Source: a virus
Length of the DNA: 49,784 bases
IMG/VR virus record: IMGVR_UViG_3300035660_000378
Location: 1-49,784 of that record
Reading direction: 5' to 3' (one strand)
Below the pieces are notes generated by a model. That model had not been told where the DNA came from. It ran no database searches and saw nothing but the letters and a program-made list of their open reading frames with translations. A program made the position numbers and the translations under genes. This document shows, piece after piece, positions 22,058 through 31,558 of the stretch. Every line of letters begins with the position of its first letter. Position 1 is the stretch's first letter.

Positions 22058-22476
22058 TAAAAGTTTCCTCCTTCTGCCACATAATGCATAAGGTCTTGCA
22101 CTCCAGCATATACAGATTGGACAACTAAAATGAGTTGCCCAGAAGCGATTGCAAGCCCATTTGCGAATTCGTACAAACTGCCCGCACCAATAACAGATGT
22201 TGATCTAGTTGCAGCAACAAGAGCAACTTCAACTAGCAATCTTGGGTTGATACCACCTGTATCAGTCAAGAAAAATCGAATGACATTTGCACTACTGGCT
22301 GCCGCTGAAGATTGGGCATTACAATACCTTATTCTGAAAACCAAACTTCCATTTGCTCCTGCTGTAAATAGAGTATCTGTTGCACCCGTTCCATCTGATT
22401 CCGTGTTAGCACTATCAACCTCCGCCATGCCAACATTCGGTGTAAGGGTAAATATAGGATTTGTATTTGCTGTCAT
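22057..22476 (-). CDS. Virion or fibre-associated structural protein
   Basis: The 139-residue protein starts MTANTNPIFTLTPNVG and is rich in Ala, Ser, Thr and Val in alternating strands with no charged clusters. This is typical of small fibre or spike-associated proteins. It overlaps the next gene by one base (the two are likely co-translated) and lies in the low-GC end of the tail module. Role inferred from position. Confidence 0.55.
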   Translation of the reverse strand: MTANTNPIFTLTPNVGMAEVDSANTESDGTGATDTLFTAGANGSLVFRIRYCNAQSSAAASSANVIRFFLTDTGGINPRLLVEVALVAATRSTSVIGAGSLYEFANGLAIASGQLILVVQSVYAGVQDLMHYVAEGGNF

Positions 22477-22488
22477 ATTATAAACCTT

Positions 22489-23787
22489 TCATCTGAATGC
22501 TTGTCTTAAGTAAATATTTAGTGCAGGAGCAGTACTTAATGCACCCCCATCTTTCAATAGTTTCCCTGTTGCTCCATCAAATACAGCAGCGTGACCATCC
22601 GTTGCACCCGCAGGCCCAAGCACATCGCCGCCGCCTGCTGGCGCTGTCCAAACCAAATCATCCCGCAGGAACTTGGCACCTGATGGTGCGCCCGTTCCGA
22701 TGTCAGCGGCCACCAGCGCCCGAAAATCCGGTTCGTCTGCTGCGCCTGTAGTCGGGCCAGCCAAAATCTGATTGGCGGCTTTGGTATCAAACCCGATCTC
22801 CTGACCGGATAGACTCAGAAGTTTATCGGCGTCGGCGTCCAGGGTTACCGCTGCATGAGCAGCAGTTACAGCAAGGTTAATAGTAGTCCGATCTTGCCCT
22901 TTACTGTCTGTCGGCGTGACTGTGACGTTCGTCCCGGTAATGTTCAGCCTGCCCCTCTGGTTCTGCGCTACCCCTTCCGCGAGTATCTTGTGGCCGGGAT
23001 TGGTCGCCCCCGGCTTCACTGCCAGGCGCAGGTCGACGATGTCCGACATGTAACCGCCTGCATCATCGATCACGGTCTGACCCTGATAAAGGCGGATCGC
23101 TGCCAGCGGCTCGATGTTCGTTGGCGGGATTGGGATGTCGGAATGATAGAGCGCCGAAACGCTGTCTTTCTCCGCAGATTTCAGGTAGTAGAGTTTCCCC
23201 TCATGCTCATCCCAGCCGATCAGCACCCAGCAGGCGTATCCCGCCGTGGTGGGCTGGTAGCTCAGCAGACTCAGCGAGTACGGCATCCCGCCCAGGCTCC
23301 ACCCGTCATAGTCCAGGATCATCCCAGGCCAGAAATAGACCGAAATCCCCGTTCCCGCCCCGACCCGGAGGGGCATGATCTGGCGAATATCACTGTAAAC
23401 CACATCGTCCCCGCCCTGAAGGTTGCCGTACTCGTGTCGCCAGTGGTGGCGGCTGACCCGCCCATAGTACCCCGAAAGGTCAACGCCTTCATGCTTCCGC
23501 GTATCGAGTACCTGGAACAGGTCGGGGTTTACGTCGTCGTAGCCGACCATGAGCATCTGGTTATCATACGCGTCCCCGATCCGGTCATTGTAGACGACCG
23601 TCTTGATCCCCTGGATGCGGACGTAAATATATTCGGGACGACCTGGCACCTGGACGGTCCCCGCCCCGTCCCCCGCCTCGGCGTAGCGCAGGCGATACTT
23701 CTTAGAATCGCGCCTGTCCAGAGCGCGGTTCAGCGCCCCTTTCAACTTCCTGCTCGTCCGGTGTCTCAGATGCGATCCTATCGGCAT
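22489..23787 (-). CDS. Tail fibre/appendage protein
   Basis: In this 432-residue protein the N-terminal ~250 residues form a compact domain with basic start KGALNRALDRRDSKKYRL, perhaps the tail-attachment part. The C-terminal part has the fibre-type segment ANQILAGPTTGAADEPDFRALVAADI, a repeat unit common in phage fibre shafts, then a Gly-rich end. The ATG has GAGGTAAGATA upstream and follows the hub gene closely. It likely mediates host contact together with the two small proteins downstream. Confidence 0.65.
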   Translation of the reverse strand: MPIGSHLRHRTSRKLKGALNRALDRRDSKKYRLRYAEAGDGAGTVQVPGRPEYIYVRIQGIKTVVYNDRIGDAYDNQMLMVGYDDVNPDLFQVLDTRKHEGVDLSGYYGRVSRHHWRHEYGNLQGGDDVVYSDIRQIMPLRVGAGTGISVYFWPGMILDYDGWSLGGMPYSLSLLSYQPTTAGYACWVLIGWDEHEGKLYYLKSAEKDSVSALYHSDIPIPPTNIEPLAAIRLYQGQTVIDDAGGYMSDIVDLRLAVKPGATNPGHKILAEGVAQNQRGRLNITGTNVTVTPTDSKGQDRTTINLAVTAAHAAVTLDADADKLLSLSGQEIGFDTKAANQILAGPTTGAADEPDFRALVAADIGTGAPSGAKFLRDDLVWTAPAGGGDVLGPAGATDGHAAVFDGATGKLLKDGGALSTAPALNIYLRQAFR

Positions 23788-23791
23788 TATC

Positions 23792-26700
23792 TTACCTCAG
23801 CGGGTTTACGACCTCCCCGTCGGCATAGACTCCTGCCCATCCGCCGGTTTCGTCCTTCCAGGCAATCGTGTCGGTCGAGTACCATATCTTTGTGGTGTCG
23901 CAGTAGTAAAGGTGCTCTTCAGTAAGCTGCGTGCCGTGGATGAACTTCAGCGACCTTGCCCGGCTGATTCCGGCCACCCTGGTATAGACTGAGCTTCCCA
24001 GCACGGTCGTTGGGATGTAGACCAGATCATATGTTTCCAACGCGGTGCATTTAAATGCCATGATCGGGAGCACGGTCACGGGATCACTGGCAATCCGCCC
24101 GAACTGCCTACACTCGACCGCATCCTGTAAAAGTTGCGCCGCGGCGATCGCCGTCCGGAAACTGCGTTTCAAATACTGGTCGGTAGCCCAGAACGTGATA
24201 TCCTGGTCGGTCGTGTCCTGTCCGACGTGGCACTCGATGTCCCAGGCTCCTACGGAAGTAATATAGTCCGTCCAGGTGATGCCGCCATCGTTCGATTGGA
24301 TTATCTTCGTCTTCAACCCGATGTAGACCACGTTGGCGGTATGCTTCCCGCAGTCCAGGGCACTCGGGAAATCGGGGGACGGAATGTTATAGAAAACATA
24401 AGCATAAACATTCCATGTACAAGATTCTGTGGTTGGATAGCCATAACCTTGTCCGCCAAGATCGAATGTAAATTTTGTGCGACCAACCTCTTTTGGCATA
24501 TCCGAATAATCGTTAACTACCTTATAGAAAGTTCCAAAATAATCTGTTAAAAACCCCCATGCAACTATCTTATTCCCTCCACTTAATAAATTATTAACTA
24601 TTCCACAAGGTTGAATCGGATAGGGATACCCTGGAGGATTAACTCCACGTCCAGTTACAATATAATGGTCTGATGCTCCAATTGTTGCTGCGGCAACACC
24701 TAACCATCCACCAGAAGCAGGCCATGAGCCACCATGACTCGCTGTATAACTCCATGCAACTGCCCAAGGACTCTGAGCATTCCCAGCATCAGCAAGCCTT
24801 GGGATGTCTATCTCTGGGAGATGAGCAAGTGAAAAATCCAATACCTCGGTATGAGTGCCATACTTTTTGACAACCGTATAAGCCTTGAACGCATCCGTCA
24901 CCGTCTCGACCGGGTATTCCGTCCATATCCCACCCATGTTGTCGGAGCGATAGAGAACAATATCCGCGTCGTCCGAATCGACCGCATTCACGTTGTATGC
25001 CAGTACGTACACCCGCCCGTTCGACGGCGCGCACTTCACACGCAGGACAGTCCGGCCCGCCGCATTTGCATCCAGAGACTTCACCCAGGTCGGGGTGGCG
25101 ATATCCGCCGTCTTCCAGATCGCGTCCGCCGTGGCCACATAAACATAGTTGATATCCCTGGCCTCGTCGTACCAGGCGTCGGAGTCGATGATCGTCCCCG
25201 TGATCGTGCCGGTCTTGTCCGTCCAGGTCGGACTCGCTATATCGAAGTCGGGCGTCGTCCTAACCTCGGCCGGGACGCAGACGTAGGCGTCGGCATTGCT
25301 CGAAAGAGGTGGGCCGTCATGGGGCGGGGTAATACCATCGCCGTCCCCATCCGGTATAATAGGTGGCCCCCCGCCCCCTCCTGGAAATTTCCACTCTATC
25401 GCGGGCAACTTGAACGTCTCCTTCTCGGTCACGATCCGGGTAGTCAGGAGCCCCGAATCCGAATCGTATTCATGGCTCACCTGTCTGGGGATGAATCTGG
25501 CGTCAGTCCAGGCGATCCCCCGCTCGTTGTCCGCCGCCAGGAGCGTATTCTCGACATATTGCAGGGGCGCGATGTCAATGAACTTATTGTTCTGATTCAA
25601 CTTCCAACCCACGGAAGGGTACTCATTGTTCATCCAGCCCGCCATGTAGCCTGCCATGAGCTCGCAGTTCGCCAACCCGCCGGTAATGACGTTGGATATC
25701 CGCTCGATCTTCCCATACCTGGCAATGGCCGTACCGGGGGAGCGCGCCCCGTAAGCCGTCAGCACTCCGTCCTTGTATTCCTGCGCCGACAGCTCAACGG
25801 CGCACTTCTCATAGACCGTCCAGCGCTCGATCTCGACGTCTTCCTGCCAGTCTCCCTTTTCCAAGTCGATGACTGTTGGCAAGAGGGGGGCAACCCGGTC
25901 ACCTACAAACTGTAGTTGAGCATCCAACTGATTAAACATCCGCCCGTACCGATCGCAGCATGTGGAGTACAGGATCATGCCAGTCGTGTCGCAGAACTGA
26001 TCCCACAGCGTAGTGACCGAAGTGGGAGCTTTTGGGATCTGGAAACTGCACTTACTGGGATAGATGTCCATGCACCGGCTCGCAGTCGAGCGCCACCGGG
26101 CGAGGTCAAAGATGATCTTGTCGACTGTCATGTCGGCAAACTTCATCCAGGGCGAAAGTTTCGCCGCCCCGTCCGTGGCGAACTGGCTGTCAACCTGCCC
26201 GGCGGCGACGTTCGTGATCTGGTCGAGCCACCACTGCGGCCCGTTGATCTCAAAACTGACCTCGCCCTGGTCGGGATCGACTGCTATGGATTCCCCGTCG
26301 ATCCTGCCGACCATCAGGATGTTCTCCCGATCCTCGACCGGCCCCAGGCTACCCTCAACGCCCTCGTACCAGTCTCTGGAGAAGATAATGCAACGCGCCC
26401 GGTCCCTGACCGTCGTCCTCGCCGCCTCGCCCTTCAGAATCACCTTGGCGAACCAACTGCCGTCGTCATAGTCGCCTGTGCAGTCGTCCATTTCGAACTG
26501 GACAACCGGAAGGTGGTTGGCGTCATAGACGAATACGTAGCGGTAGGCCGTGAAGGTCACGCCGTTCGACATGATGGCGCACGAGACCCGGTAAGTCCCG
26601 GCGCTGGTGAACGTGATCGTGGGCGCGGGAATCGTGTCATCGTCAAAGGAAGCCCCAACGCATGTCCAATCCGTAGAGGCGATGGCCTCCCCATCCGCCG

Positions 26701-27268
26701 CCCATGAATCGCTGGCGTCGAACTTCACGTGCCCCGTCCCACCCTGCAACCAAACCACCGCGTCCGGCCCCAGGATCGGCACCGGGCCCGTCACGGAATG
26801 CTCGTCAACATAATCAACGTTGTAATCGGCGAACTCCTCCGCGGCCGTCGCGCGGGGCAGGCGCGCCCACAGGTCGAAATCATCCACGACCGTCAGGTAC
26901 TGGTCGTTGGCGAACTCAACATTGGAAGTCTCGGAAATATAAAGCTTCGTCGCAGTAGCCGCCATGTCATGATCGCTGCCCAGATCGCCGCGCATCCTGA
27001 CCACGCCGATGTCATATCCCCTTGGCGCGGAGCCGATCCAGAGAGTCTGGTCGGGAAGGACGTCCCCGTAATCCCCCACGTCCGTGTCCCCGCCGTGCCG
27101 GTTCCAGGTAAGTTCGGCAACCGAATCGTAGGTATCGAAACCTGCCGGCTGGTTGATCCGCGCCGTAAACACAATGGCCGGGTCGTGGATCGCCATGTAA
27201 AGCTTCGAGTGGAACCCAGGGTAGCGGAGCTTCGGGAGTTCCGTCACCGGATCAATCGCCCTTGCCAT
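23792..27268 (-). CDS. Large tail tip/hub protein with PKD-like and beta-propeller regions
   Basis: This is a 1158-residue protein. Residues about 150-250 contain a PKD-like domain (VKFDASDSWAADGEAIASTDW, FTSAGTYRVS). Residues about 250-640 form a central hub-type region. A Gly/Pro-Asp hinge follows near 640-665 (PGGGGGPPIIPDGDGDG). The remainder has BNR/propeller-like blades, for example SNDGGITWTDY and YRSDNMGGIWTEYP. The segment encoded at about 24380-24870 is visibly AT-richer than both sides and interrupts the blades. Length and place after the tape measure fit a tail tip or central fibre protein that contacts the host. Exact homology is not assigned. Confidence 0.7.
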   Translation of the reverse strand: MARAIDPVTELPKLRYPGFHSKLYMAIHDPAIVFTARINQPAGFDTYDSVAELTWNRHGGDTDVGDYGDVLPDQTLWIGSAPRGYDIGVVRMRGDLGSDHDMAATATKLYISETSNVEFANDQYLTVVDDFDLWARLPRATAAEEFADYNVDYVDEHSVTGPVPILGPDAVVWLQGGTGHVKFDASDSWAADGEAIASTDWTCVGASFDDDTIPAPTITFTSAGTYRVSCAIMSNGVTFTAYRYVFVYDANHLPVVQFEMDDCTGDYDDGSWFAKVILKGEAARTTVRDRARCIIFSRDWYEGVEGSLGPVEDRENILMVGRIDGESIAVDPDQGEVSFEINGPQWWLDQITNVAAGQVDSQFATDGAAKLSPWMKFADMTVDKIIFDLARWRSTASRCMDIYPSKCSFQIPKAPTSVTTLWDQFCDTTGMILYSTCCDRYGRMFNQLDAQLQFVGDRVAPLLPTVIDLEKGDWQEDVEIERWTVYEKCAVELSAQEYKDGVLTAYGARSPGTAIARYGKIERISNVITGGLANCELMAGYMAGWMNNEYPSVGWKLNQNNKFIDIAPLQYVENTLLAADNERGIAWTDARFIPRQVSHEYDSDSGLLTTRIVTEKETFKLPAIEWKFPGGGGGPPIIPDGDGDGITPPHDGPPLSSNADAYVCVPAEVRTTPDFDIASPTWTDKTGTITGTIIDSDAWYDEARDINYVYVATADAIWKTADIATPTWVKSLDANAAGRTVLRVKCAPSNGRVYVLAYNVNAVDSDDADIVLYRSDNMGGIWTEYPVETVTDAFKAYTVVKKYGTHTEVLDFSLAHLPEIDIPRLADAGNAQSPWAVAWSYTASHGGSWPASGGWLGVAAATIGASDHYIVTGRGVNPPGYPYPIQPCGIVNNLLSGGNKIVAWGFLTDYFGTFYKVVNDYSDMPKEVGRTKFTFDLGGQGYGYPTTESCTWNVYAYVFYNIPSPDFPSALDCGKHTANVVYIGLKTKIIQSNDGGITWTDYITSVGAWDIECHVGQDTTDQDITFWATDQYLKRSFRTAIAAAQLLQDAVECRQFGRIASDPVTVLPIMAFKCTALETYDLVYIPTTVLGSSVYTRVAGISRARSLKFIHGTQLTEEHLYYCDTTKIWYSTDTIAWKDETGGWAGVYADGEVVNPLR

Positions 27269-27648
27269 TAGGTCGCCGCCTCCTGCAGGTCCCGAAACTC
27301 GATCACGAAGTCCTCATAGGTATCGCCCTCGTAGGCCGGCTCGGTCTGCGGCCAGACCATGATCGCGGAATATACCCCGAATCCGCCCGTGGTTTTCACG
27401 GTCTTGACGTAAACCGTCCGGGAGGCGTAGGGTTCAGGGCAGTAGACCCGCAGCGCCCTAACCTCGTCTATGGTGATGTAAGCCCAGCGCCACTCCGCAC
27501 GCAGCCAGCCCGCGCCCAGCACCGTCCCGTCGCCGCAGTCCAGGTATTGGCTGTACTGCACCGGGACGGGGTCGGGGTCGACCACGATCAGGGTGGAAAG
27601 GGCAATCATGTTGCCGACGGTCGTGCCAATCCGGTAATCGTTAGCCAC
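27268..27648 (-). CDS. Minor tail protein (distal tail type, tentative)
   Basis: The 126-residue protein starts at a GTG (27648) overlapping the tape measure stop and ends one base into the hub gene. It is beta-rich (MIALSTLIVVDPDPVPVQYSQ, WRWAYITIDEVRAL). A small protein between the tape measure and the hub is usually a distal tail or tail-tip component, but no specific motif supports that here. Confidence 0.5.
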   Translation of the reverse strand: MANDYRIGTTVGNMIALSTLIVVDPDPVPVQYSQYLDCGDGTVLGAGWLRAEWRWAYITIDEVRALRVYCPEPYASRTVYVKTVKTTGGFGVYSAIMVWPQTEPAYEGDTYEDFVIEFRDLQEAAT

Positions 27649-29263
27649 CCAGAGCCTCCATGATCGACGCCTCGGTAACCTTTTTGGTCATCCTGCCCAG
27701 GCGCTTCATCTCGCCCGCGCTGAACGCCCCGTGGTACTCCACCCTCCCCACGTTCATGCCATACGAGCGCGCCCCCGCGCCCGCACCTGCAAAGGCAAAC
27801 TGCGGACTAAAACCCTTCATCCCCTGCTGAAAGCCGAGCATCACGCCCTGCGCCATCGGGATCCCGACCTCGCGCGCCAGTAACTTTGAAGGCGATGATG
27901 CTTCCAATATCAGATTGAATTTGGCGAGCAATTCGTCAATTAGTTTCTGGATGTTGGCGATCAGAGCGTCCCATCCGGACAGTATCCCTTCCCAAATGCC
28001 GTTGACAAGATTCTTTCCTGCCTGAATCGCCATGTCCCAAATTCCCTTTACCCAATTCTTAAGCGCTTCCCATATGTTGCTCACCCAATCCCTGATAACC
28101 TTCCACGCGTTACCAAAGCCGGTTTGTATATTCTTGGCGAAGGTCATCATAGCTTGCCCAAGTTTCACTACTAGCCAATCCCAAATGATTTTCAGGTTGG
28201 CGACTATGCCCACTATCGCATTCCAAATTCCCGGCCCAAGCAGGACGAACGCTGCGACAAGTCCGGCGATTGCAGCAATCAATAGCCAAACAGGAGCTGT
28301 TATTGCTGCCAAAGCCCCACCAACCGCGGTCAACGCGCCCATAAGCGCACCGCTGATTGTTGAAGCAATCCCGGCAAGAGCCGTCCCGACTCCGGCGAAC
28401 ATACCGCCAGCGCCAAATAAGCCAACTAAAGTTATGATTATGGGCGTTAACGCGCCAAGTATTATAATCAGACCCCCAATGACTGTGACGAACATCTTCA
28501 CACCCTCCGGGCTTTTGTCGAACGCCTCAAGTAAACTCTCGATGATCGGAATGACATCATCGGCAATGAAATTGACGATCTTGATCAGGGACGGGCCGAT
28601 GGCGTCCATCAGCCGGATTTTCATTCCCATCCAGGCGTCGTTCATTTTATCTACCGACAGGCGCAACGCTTCCTGTTTCGCAATCATCTCGTCAGTCAGA
28701 ATAAGGTTGTCTTCGACTGCCGCGCCCATTTCGCGGATCTTCGCCCCGCCCTGTTCCATCATCTTGCCCATCGCCATACCGCCACGCCCGAAATTATCAA
28801 CTAGGAAATTCGTGCGCGCTACGCCGGGTTGGAGAGCCAAATAAGCATCTGACAATCTGGCAATCTGGTCGATTGAAATATCCGTCACACCTCCGGCTTC
28901 GGCTTGCTTGGTCGAGTAGATGCGCAAGGCGCTGGACAATTCCCCGACTCCGATGCGCATGTCATCGGCAACCTGGATCATCCGCGAGCTTTCCTCGACC
29001 CCGATCCCGGTCTGGCGCGCCATGTCCTCGACCTGTATCGCATACTCCTGGCCTGCCGCAATGAGGTCTTTCCCAAACTGCTTCAGGGCCTGGCTCATCT
29101 GCTGCAAACCCTGCGCAACGACCATGCCAAACGCCGTAGACATTCCCTCGGCGACTTTGTTGGTCGTATCCCCCATCTGGTTTATCTCGCCACTCACCTG
29201 CTTGATAACCGCCGAGGCATTGTCCTGTCCGGTTATAACCGCCTTAAGCGTGAAATCAGCCAT
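27641..29263 (-). CDS. Tape measure protein
   Basis: The 540-residue protein has the usual plan: N-terminal coiled coil (GQDNASAVIKQVSGEINQM), a long helical region, hydrophobic stretches at about residues 260-360 (FVTVIGGLIIILGALTPIIITLVG, then a second Ala/Gly/Leu-rich segment), Trp-rich repeats (WKVIRDWVSNIWEALKNWVKGIW) and an MKGFSP-type C-terminus. It sets tail length and probably helps DNA cross the membrane. At about 1.5 Å per residue it would give a tail near 80 nm, short for a siphovirus. It overlaps the frameshifted chaperone ORF by 8 bases. Confidence 0.88.
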   Translation of the reverse strand: MADFTLKAVITGQDNASAVIKQVSGEINQMGDTTNKVAEGMSTAFGMVVAQGLQQMSQALKQFGKDLIAAGQEYAIQVEDMARQTGIGVEESSRMIQVADDMRIGVGELSSALRIYSTKQAEAGGVTDISIDQIARLSDAYLALQPGVARTNFLVDNFGRGGMAMGKMMEQGGAKIREMGAAVEDNLILTDEMIAKQEALRLSVDKMNDAWMGMKIRLMDAIGPSLIKIVNFIADDVIPIIESLLEAFDKSPEGVKMFVTVIGGLIIILGALTPIIITLVGLFGAGGMFAGVGTALAGIASTISGALMGALTAVGGALAAITAPVWLLIAAIAGLVAAFVLLGPGIWNAIVGIVANLKIIWDWLVVKLGQAMMTFAKNIQTGFGNAWKVIRDWVSNIWEALKNWVKGIWDMAIQAGKNLVNGIWEGILSGWDALIANIQKLIDELLAKFNLILEASSPSKLLAREVGIPMAQGVMLGFQQGMKGFSPQFAFAGAGAGARSYGMNVGRVEYHGAFSAGEMKRLGRMTKKVTEASIMEALGG

Positions 29264-29779
29264 AGTTTTCCTTGTCCATCGACCAGGTTATCAGTTCCAT
29301 TTCGCCCTTGCCCAACTTTCCTCCCCCCCGCTTCGACGCCCATGCCTGGCGCGCGGATTGCGCCCGCTCCCAGGCAAGCCAGCGCATGAACCATACAGTA
29401 TGCACTTTCATCACGTCCTCGGGGTGGCAACCGAATTTCTCAGCATAGGCGACTATTATTACCCAGACTGGAGGCGATTCCTTCGCGGATCCGGGCTCGA
29501 AACGCGCCCAATTCTTCAGTTGGACGACTTCGCTAAAGGGACGGCGGCAACCTGCAAGGCCTCCGCGATGATTGGAGCGATCTGCTTTAATTCCTTAAAC
29601 TTGATGTGGTCAACCTCCGCCCGCGTCCAATTACTGTACTTGATTAGGAACAGACGCATGGCATTGACCCATGCCATCGGGTTTTCCTTTGCCTGCTCAA
29701 TGTCAAACATCGGCAGGTCACCCAACTCCATATCGTCTAACGCGACCTTGATTTCCAGTTTCGTCTCGGGAATCGCCAT
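29256..29779 (-). CDS. Tail assembly chaperone GT (product of -1 frameshift)
   Basis: The 87-codon upstream frame (29779-29516) and an overlapping -1 frame (to 29256) together encode a 174-residue fusion. The T part reads VVQLKNWARFEPG, then CHPEDVMKVHTVWFMRWLAW, and is open until inside the tape measure start. This G/GT arrangement is a conserved feature of long-tailed phages: the two proteins bind the tape measure and bring tail tube subunits to it. The slippery heptamer at 29540-29534 explains the frame change. Confidence 0.85.
29516..29779 (-). CDS. Tail assembly chaperone G
   Basis: The 87-residue protein starts MAIPETKLEIKVALDD, with AAGGAGG upstream of the ATG at 29779, and ends VPLAKSSN. 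It is acidic then helical (FKELKQIAPIIAEALQV). It lies between major tail protein and tape measure, the standard position of the G-type chaperone. Most ribosomes should terminate here and a fraction should shift to GT. It is not part of the finished virion in related phages. Confidence 0.85.
   Translation of the reverse strand: MAIPETKLEIKVALDDMELGDLPMFDIEQAKENPMAWVNAMRLFLIKYSNWTRAEVDHIKFKELKQIAPIIAEALQVAAVPLAKSSN
29534..29540 (-). promoter_or_regulatory. Slippery heptamer CCCTTTA for -1 frameshift
   Basis: On the minus strand the zero-frame codons are C CCT TTA, an exact X XXY YYZ pattern. Slipping back one base re-reads CCC TTT, and the next codon AGC enters the long open T frame. It lies six codons before the G stop codon. 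Confidence 0.85.
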
Positions 29780-29799
29780 CAGCCCTCCTTGCGCCACCG

Positions 29800-30249
29800 T
29801 TACGTGGCGTTCGTGACCCAGTTGAACGTACCATCCAGGGCCAGGGTGAGGTCGGCCTGCGCCGGCTTGCCTTCGCCAGCCGCCCCGCCAAACGAGGCGT
29901 CCTGGAGGACGAACTCGCCATAGAACTTGTCCGACCCGACGTTCTTGTCGGGTGCAAACAATTCAAAAGTGCGCGGGTGGCTGTCCTGATCAAACCACCA
30001 GTGTTTCATCAGGTCAAAGGCTTCCAACTGCGCCTCTGAGCAGATGATGACCAGGGAAATGATGGCGTCCTTGCCGCAGAACTTCCGCCGCGGCCACTGG
30101 TTCTGGAACGTGTGCAGAATGCCTACGTTCCCGCTCAGTTTCACCTGGACACTGTTCGACGATCCCGAGATGTCTCTTAGCACCCCGGTGTCATCGTCCA
30201 GCCAAAGTGATACGTCGCAATAGTTGTAATCCGTTGTCGTTTGTGGCAT
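29800..30249 (-). CDS. Major tail (tube) protein
   Basis: The 149-residue protein begins MPQTTTDYNYCDVSLWLDD, with an ideal GGAGGT before the ATG. It has the beta-sandwich character of siphovirus tube proteins (VSLWLDDDTG, KFYGEFVLQDASFGG and ADLTLALDGTFNW at the end). It sits directly before the tail chaperone and after the tail completion genes, the conserved place for the tube subunit. Many copies stack to form the tail. Confidence 0.82.
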   Translation of the reverse strand: MPQTTTDYNYCDVSLWLDDDTGVLRDISGSSNSVQVKLSGNVGILHTFQNQWPRRKFCGKDAIISLVIICSEAQLEAFDLMKHWWFDQDSHPRTFELFAPDKNVGSDKFYGEFVLQDASFGGAAGEGKPAQADLTLALDGTFNWVTNAT

Positions 30250-30279
30250 TTCTACCTCCGGTAGAACCTAGCATTTTTC

Positions 30280-30618
30280 TCATCCGCCCGCCCGCGCGGG
30301 CGCTTCGAGTTTCTTCCGCGCTTCGGCAATCCACGACTGGATGATGACCTTGCTGGTCTTCATTTCTTTCGCCAGTTTTTCAATGTCCCCGCATTCCAGC
30401 AGTTGTTCGATTGTGGATATCCCCGAAGCCTCCAACTTCTTTGCTCTGGTTTTCCAGTTTGGCAGAACCGAGAGCGGCGGACTTGCCACCGGAGCGATCT
30501 TGCCTTTCCTCAGAAGCGCGTCGAGCGCCTCTATCGCAAACTCGGAAGGGTCGATAAGCGACCCCGCCGGAATTACCCGTTCCTTCTTCCCCAAATTAGT
30601 CAGCGCCCGATAAAGCAT
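30280..30618 (-). CDS. Small protein with helix-hairpin-helix repeat
   Basis: The 112-residue protein begins MLYRALTNLGKKERV. Residues about 55-105 (LPNWKTRAKKLEASGISTIE, then QLLECGDIEKLAKE) form a helix-hairpin-helix-like segment. The ATG at 30618 shares one base with the preceding stop (TGATG). It lies between tail terminator and tail tube genes; similar small HhH proteins occur in phage connector modules. DNA contact at the connector is possible but unproven. Confidence 0.6.
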   Translation of the reverse strand: MLYRALTNLGKKERVIPAGSLIDPSEFAIEALDALLRKGKIAPVASPPLSVLPNWKTRAKKLEASGISTIEQLLECGDIEKLAKEMKTSKVIIQSWIAEARKKLEAPARAGG

Positions 30619-31067
30619 CAAAATACCCGCACCGTGAACACGAACCTGGCTCCCACGTACTTCGCCTCGGGTTCGCCATACGTGAATATGACCCGTGACC
30701 AGCGCCACGAGAACGCCTTGATTCCGTCCAGCCCAAAATATGGTTTAGTGTCCTGCTGTTCGATAACATTCTGGATCGCGTCGATCAGCGGGAACAGGGC
30801 GGCCATGTCCTCGCCGATATGCGCCCGCATCTTGGCGTATAGATCGGCATGGATCGTGATTAATGTCTGCCTGACCACGGCTCGGAATGAAGACCGGTCG
30901 GCGTTCCCGCTGTCGTCCTGTCCGCCGTCTTCCGGATATACCTGCAGGAGTGGCCAGTCATGCATACCCTCGGTTAGTTTGTCCGGGGCTTGGGTGAAAG
31001 TCAGCCCCGTCGCTGCGGCAAGAGTTGTCTGGATGGCGTTGCAGATTTCTAAATATGTAATTGCCAT
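30618..31067 (-). CDS. Tail terminator/completion protein
   Basis: The 149-residue protein begins MAITYLEICNAIQTTLAAATG, followed by a compact alpha/beta pattern (WPLLQVYPEDGG, RQTLITIHADLYAK). Size, order and fold pattern fit gpU-like tail terminators that cap the tube and join it to the head. It starts with TGATG overlap with the gp10-like gene and ends with TGATG overlap with the HhH gene. Assignment rests on synteny. Confidence 0.6.
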   Translation of the reverse strand: MAITYLEICNAIQTTLAAATGLTFTQAPDKLTEGMHDWPLLQVYPEDGGQDDSGNADRSSFRAVVRQTLITIHADLYAKMRAHIGEDMAALFPLIDAIQNVIEQQDTKPYFGLDGIKAFSWRWSRVIFTYGEPEAKYVGARFVFTVRVF

Positions 31068-31558
31068 CAGGACTTGAATACCTCCCCCCAAGCACGCTCG
31101 AACCTGGCCTTGATATAATCCACCGACTTCTCCCAGGCCCTTGTGAGGAATTTCTTACCAATCGTCCCCCGCCGATGGATCGCCATTTTCACTACGTAAG
31201 GGTTTACTCCATGCCGGTCAGCCCAAACCTGGAGATTCTTGACCGATGTCCAGTGAGGACGGGTTGTCCATTCAACATAGGGTGCATATTCGACGTTCGA
31301 CCCCACCACGCCCTGTACCGTACTGCCCATCATACTCACTTCCGGGGTAATCGAAGCCCGAAGCCTGCCCGTGTCCACCCCTCCGACTTCCAGACTCTGG
31401 TATCCGACCAGGTTCAGCTTCGCCTCACGCTCCAGTTTCAAAGTGCTGTCGCGCATGGCGTTCAGCACCGGCGCACCGTGGAGGCCCGCGATCATCCTTT
31501 CCGCGTTCCTCTGCGCCTCGATCAGTCCCTGGACTTCGATGTCGATTTTTATGCCCAT
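31067..31558 (-). CDS. HK97 gp10-like head-tail joining protein
   Basis: The 163-residue protein starts MGIKIDIEVQGLIEAQRNA. It continues with GGVDTGRLRASITPE and VVGSNVEYAPYVEW, the hallmark DTGxLxxSI...YAxYvE pattern of the HK97 gp10/tail-component family. The family forms part of the neck. Upstream in-frame extension to 31795 would overlap the previous gene by 200 bases and is rejected. It lies in order between the connector and tail terminator. Confidence 0.85.
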   Translation of the reverse strand: MGIKIDIEVQGLIEAQRNAERMIAGLHGAPVLNAMRDSTLKLEREAKLNLVGYQSLEVGGVDTGRLRASITPEVSMMGSTVQGVVGSNVEYAPYVEWTTRPHWTSVKNLQVWADRHGVNPYVVKMAIHRRGTIGKKFLTRAWEKSVDYIKARFERAWGEVFKS

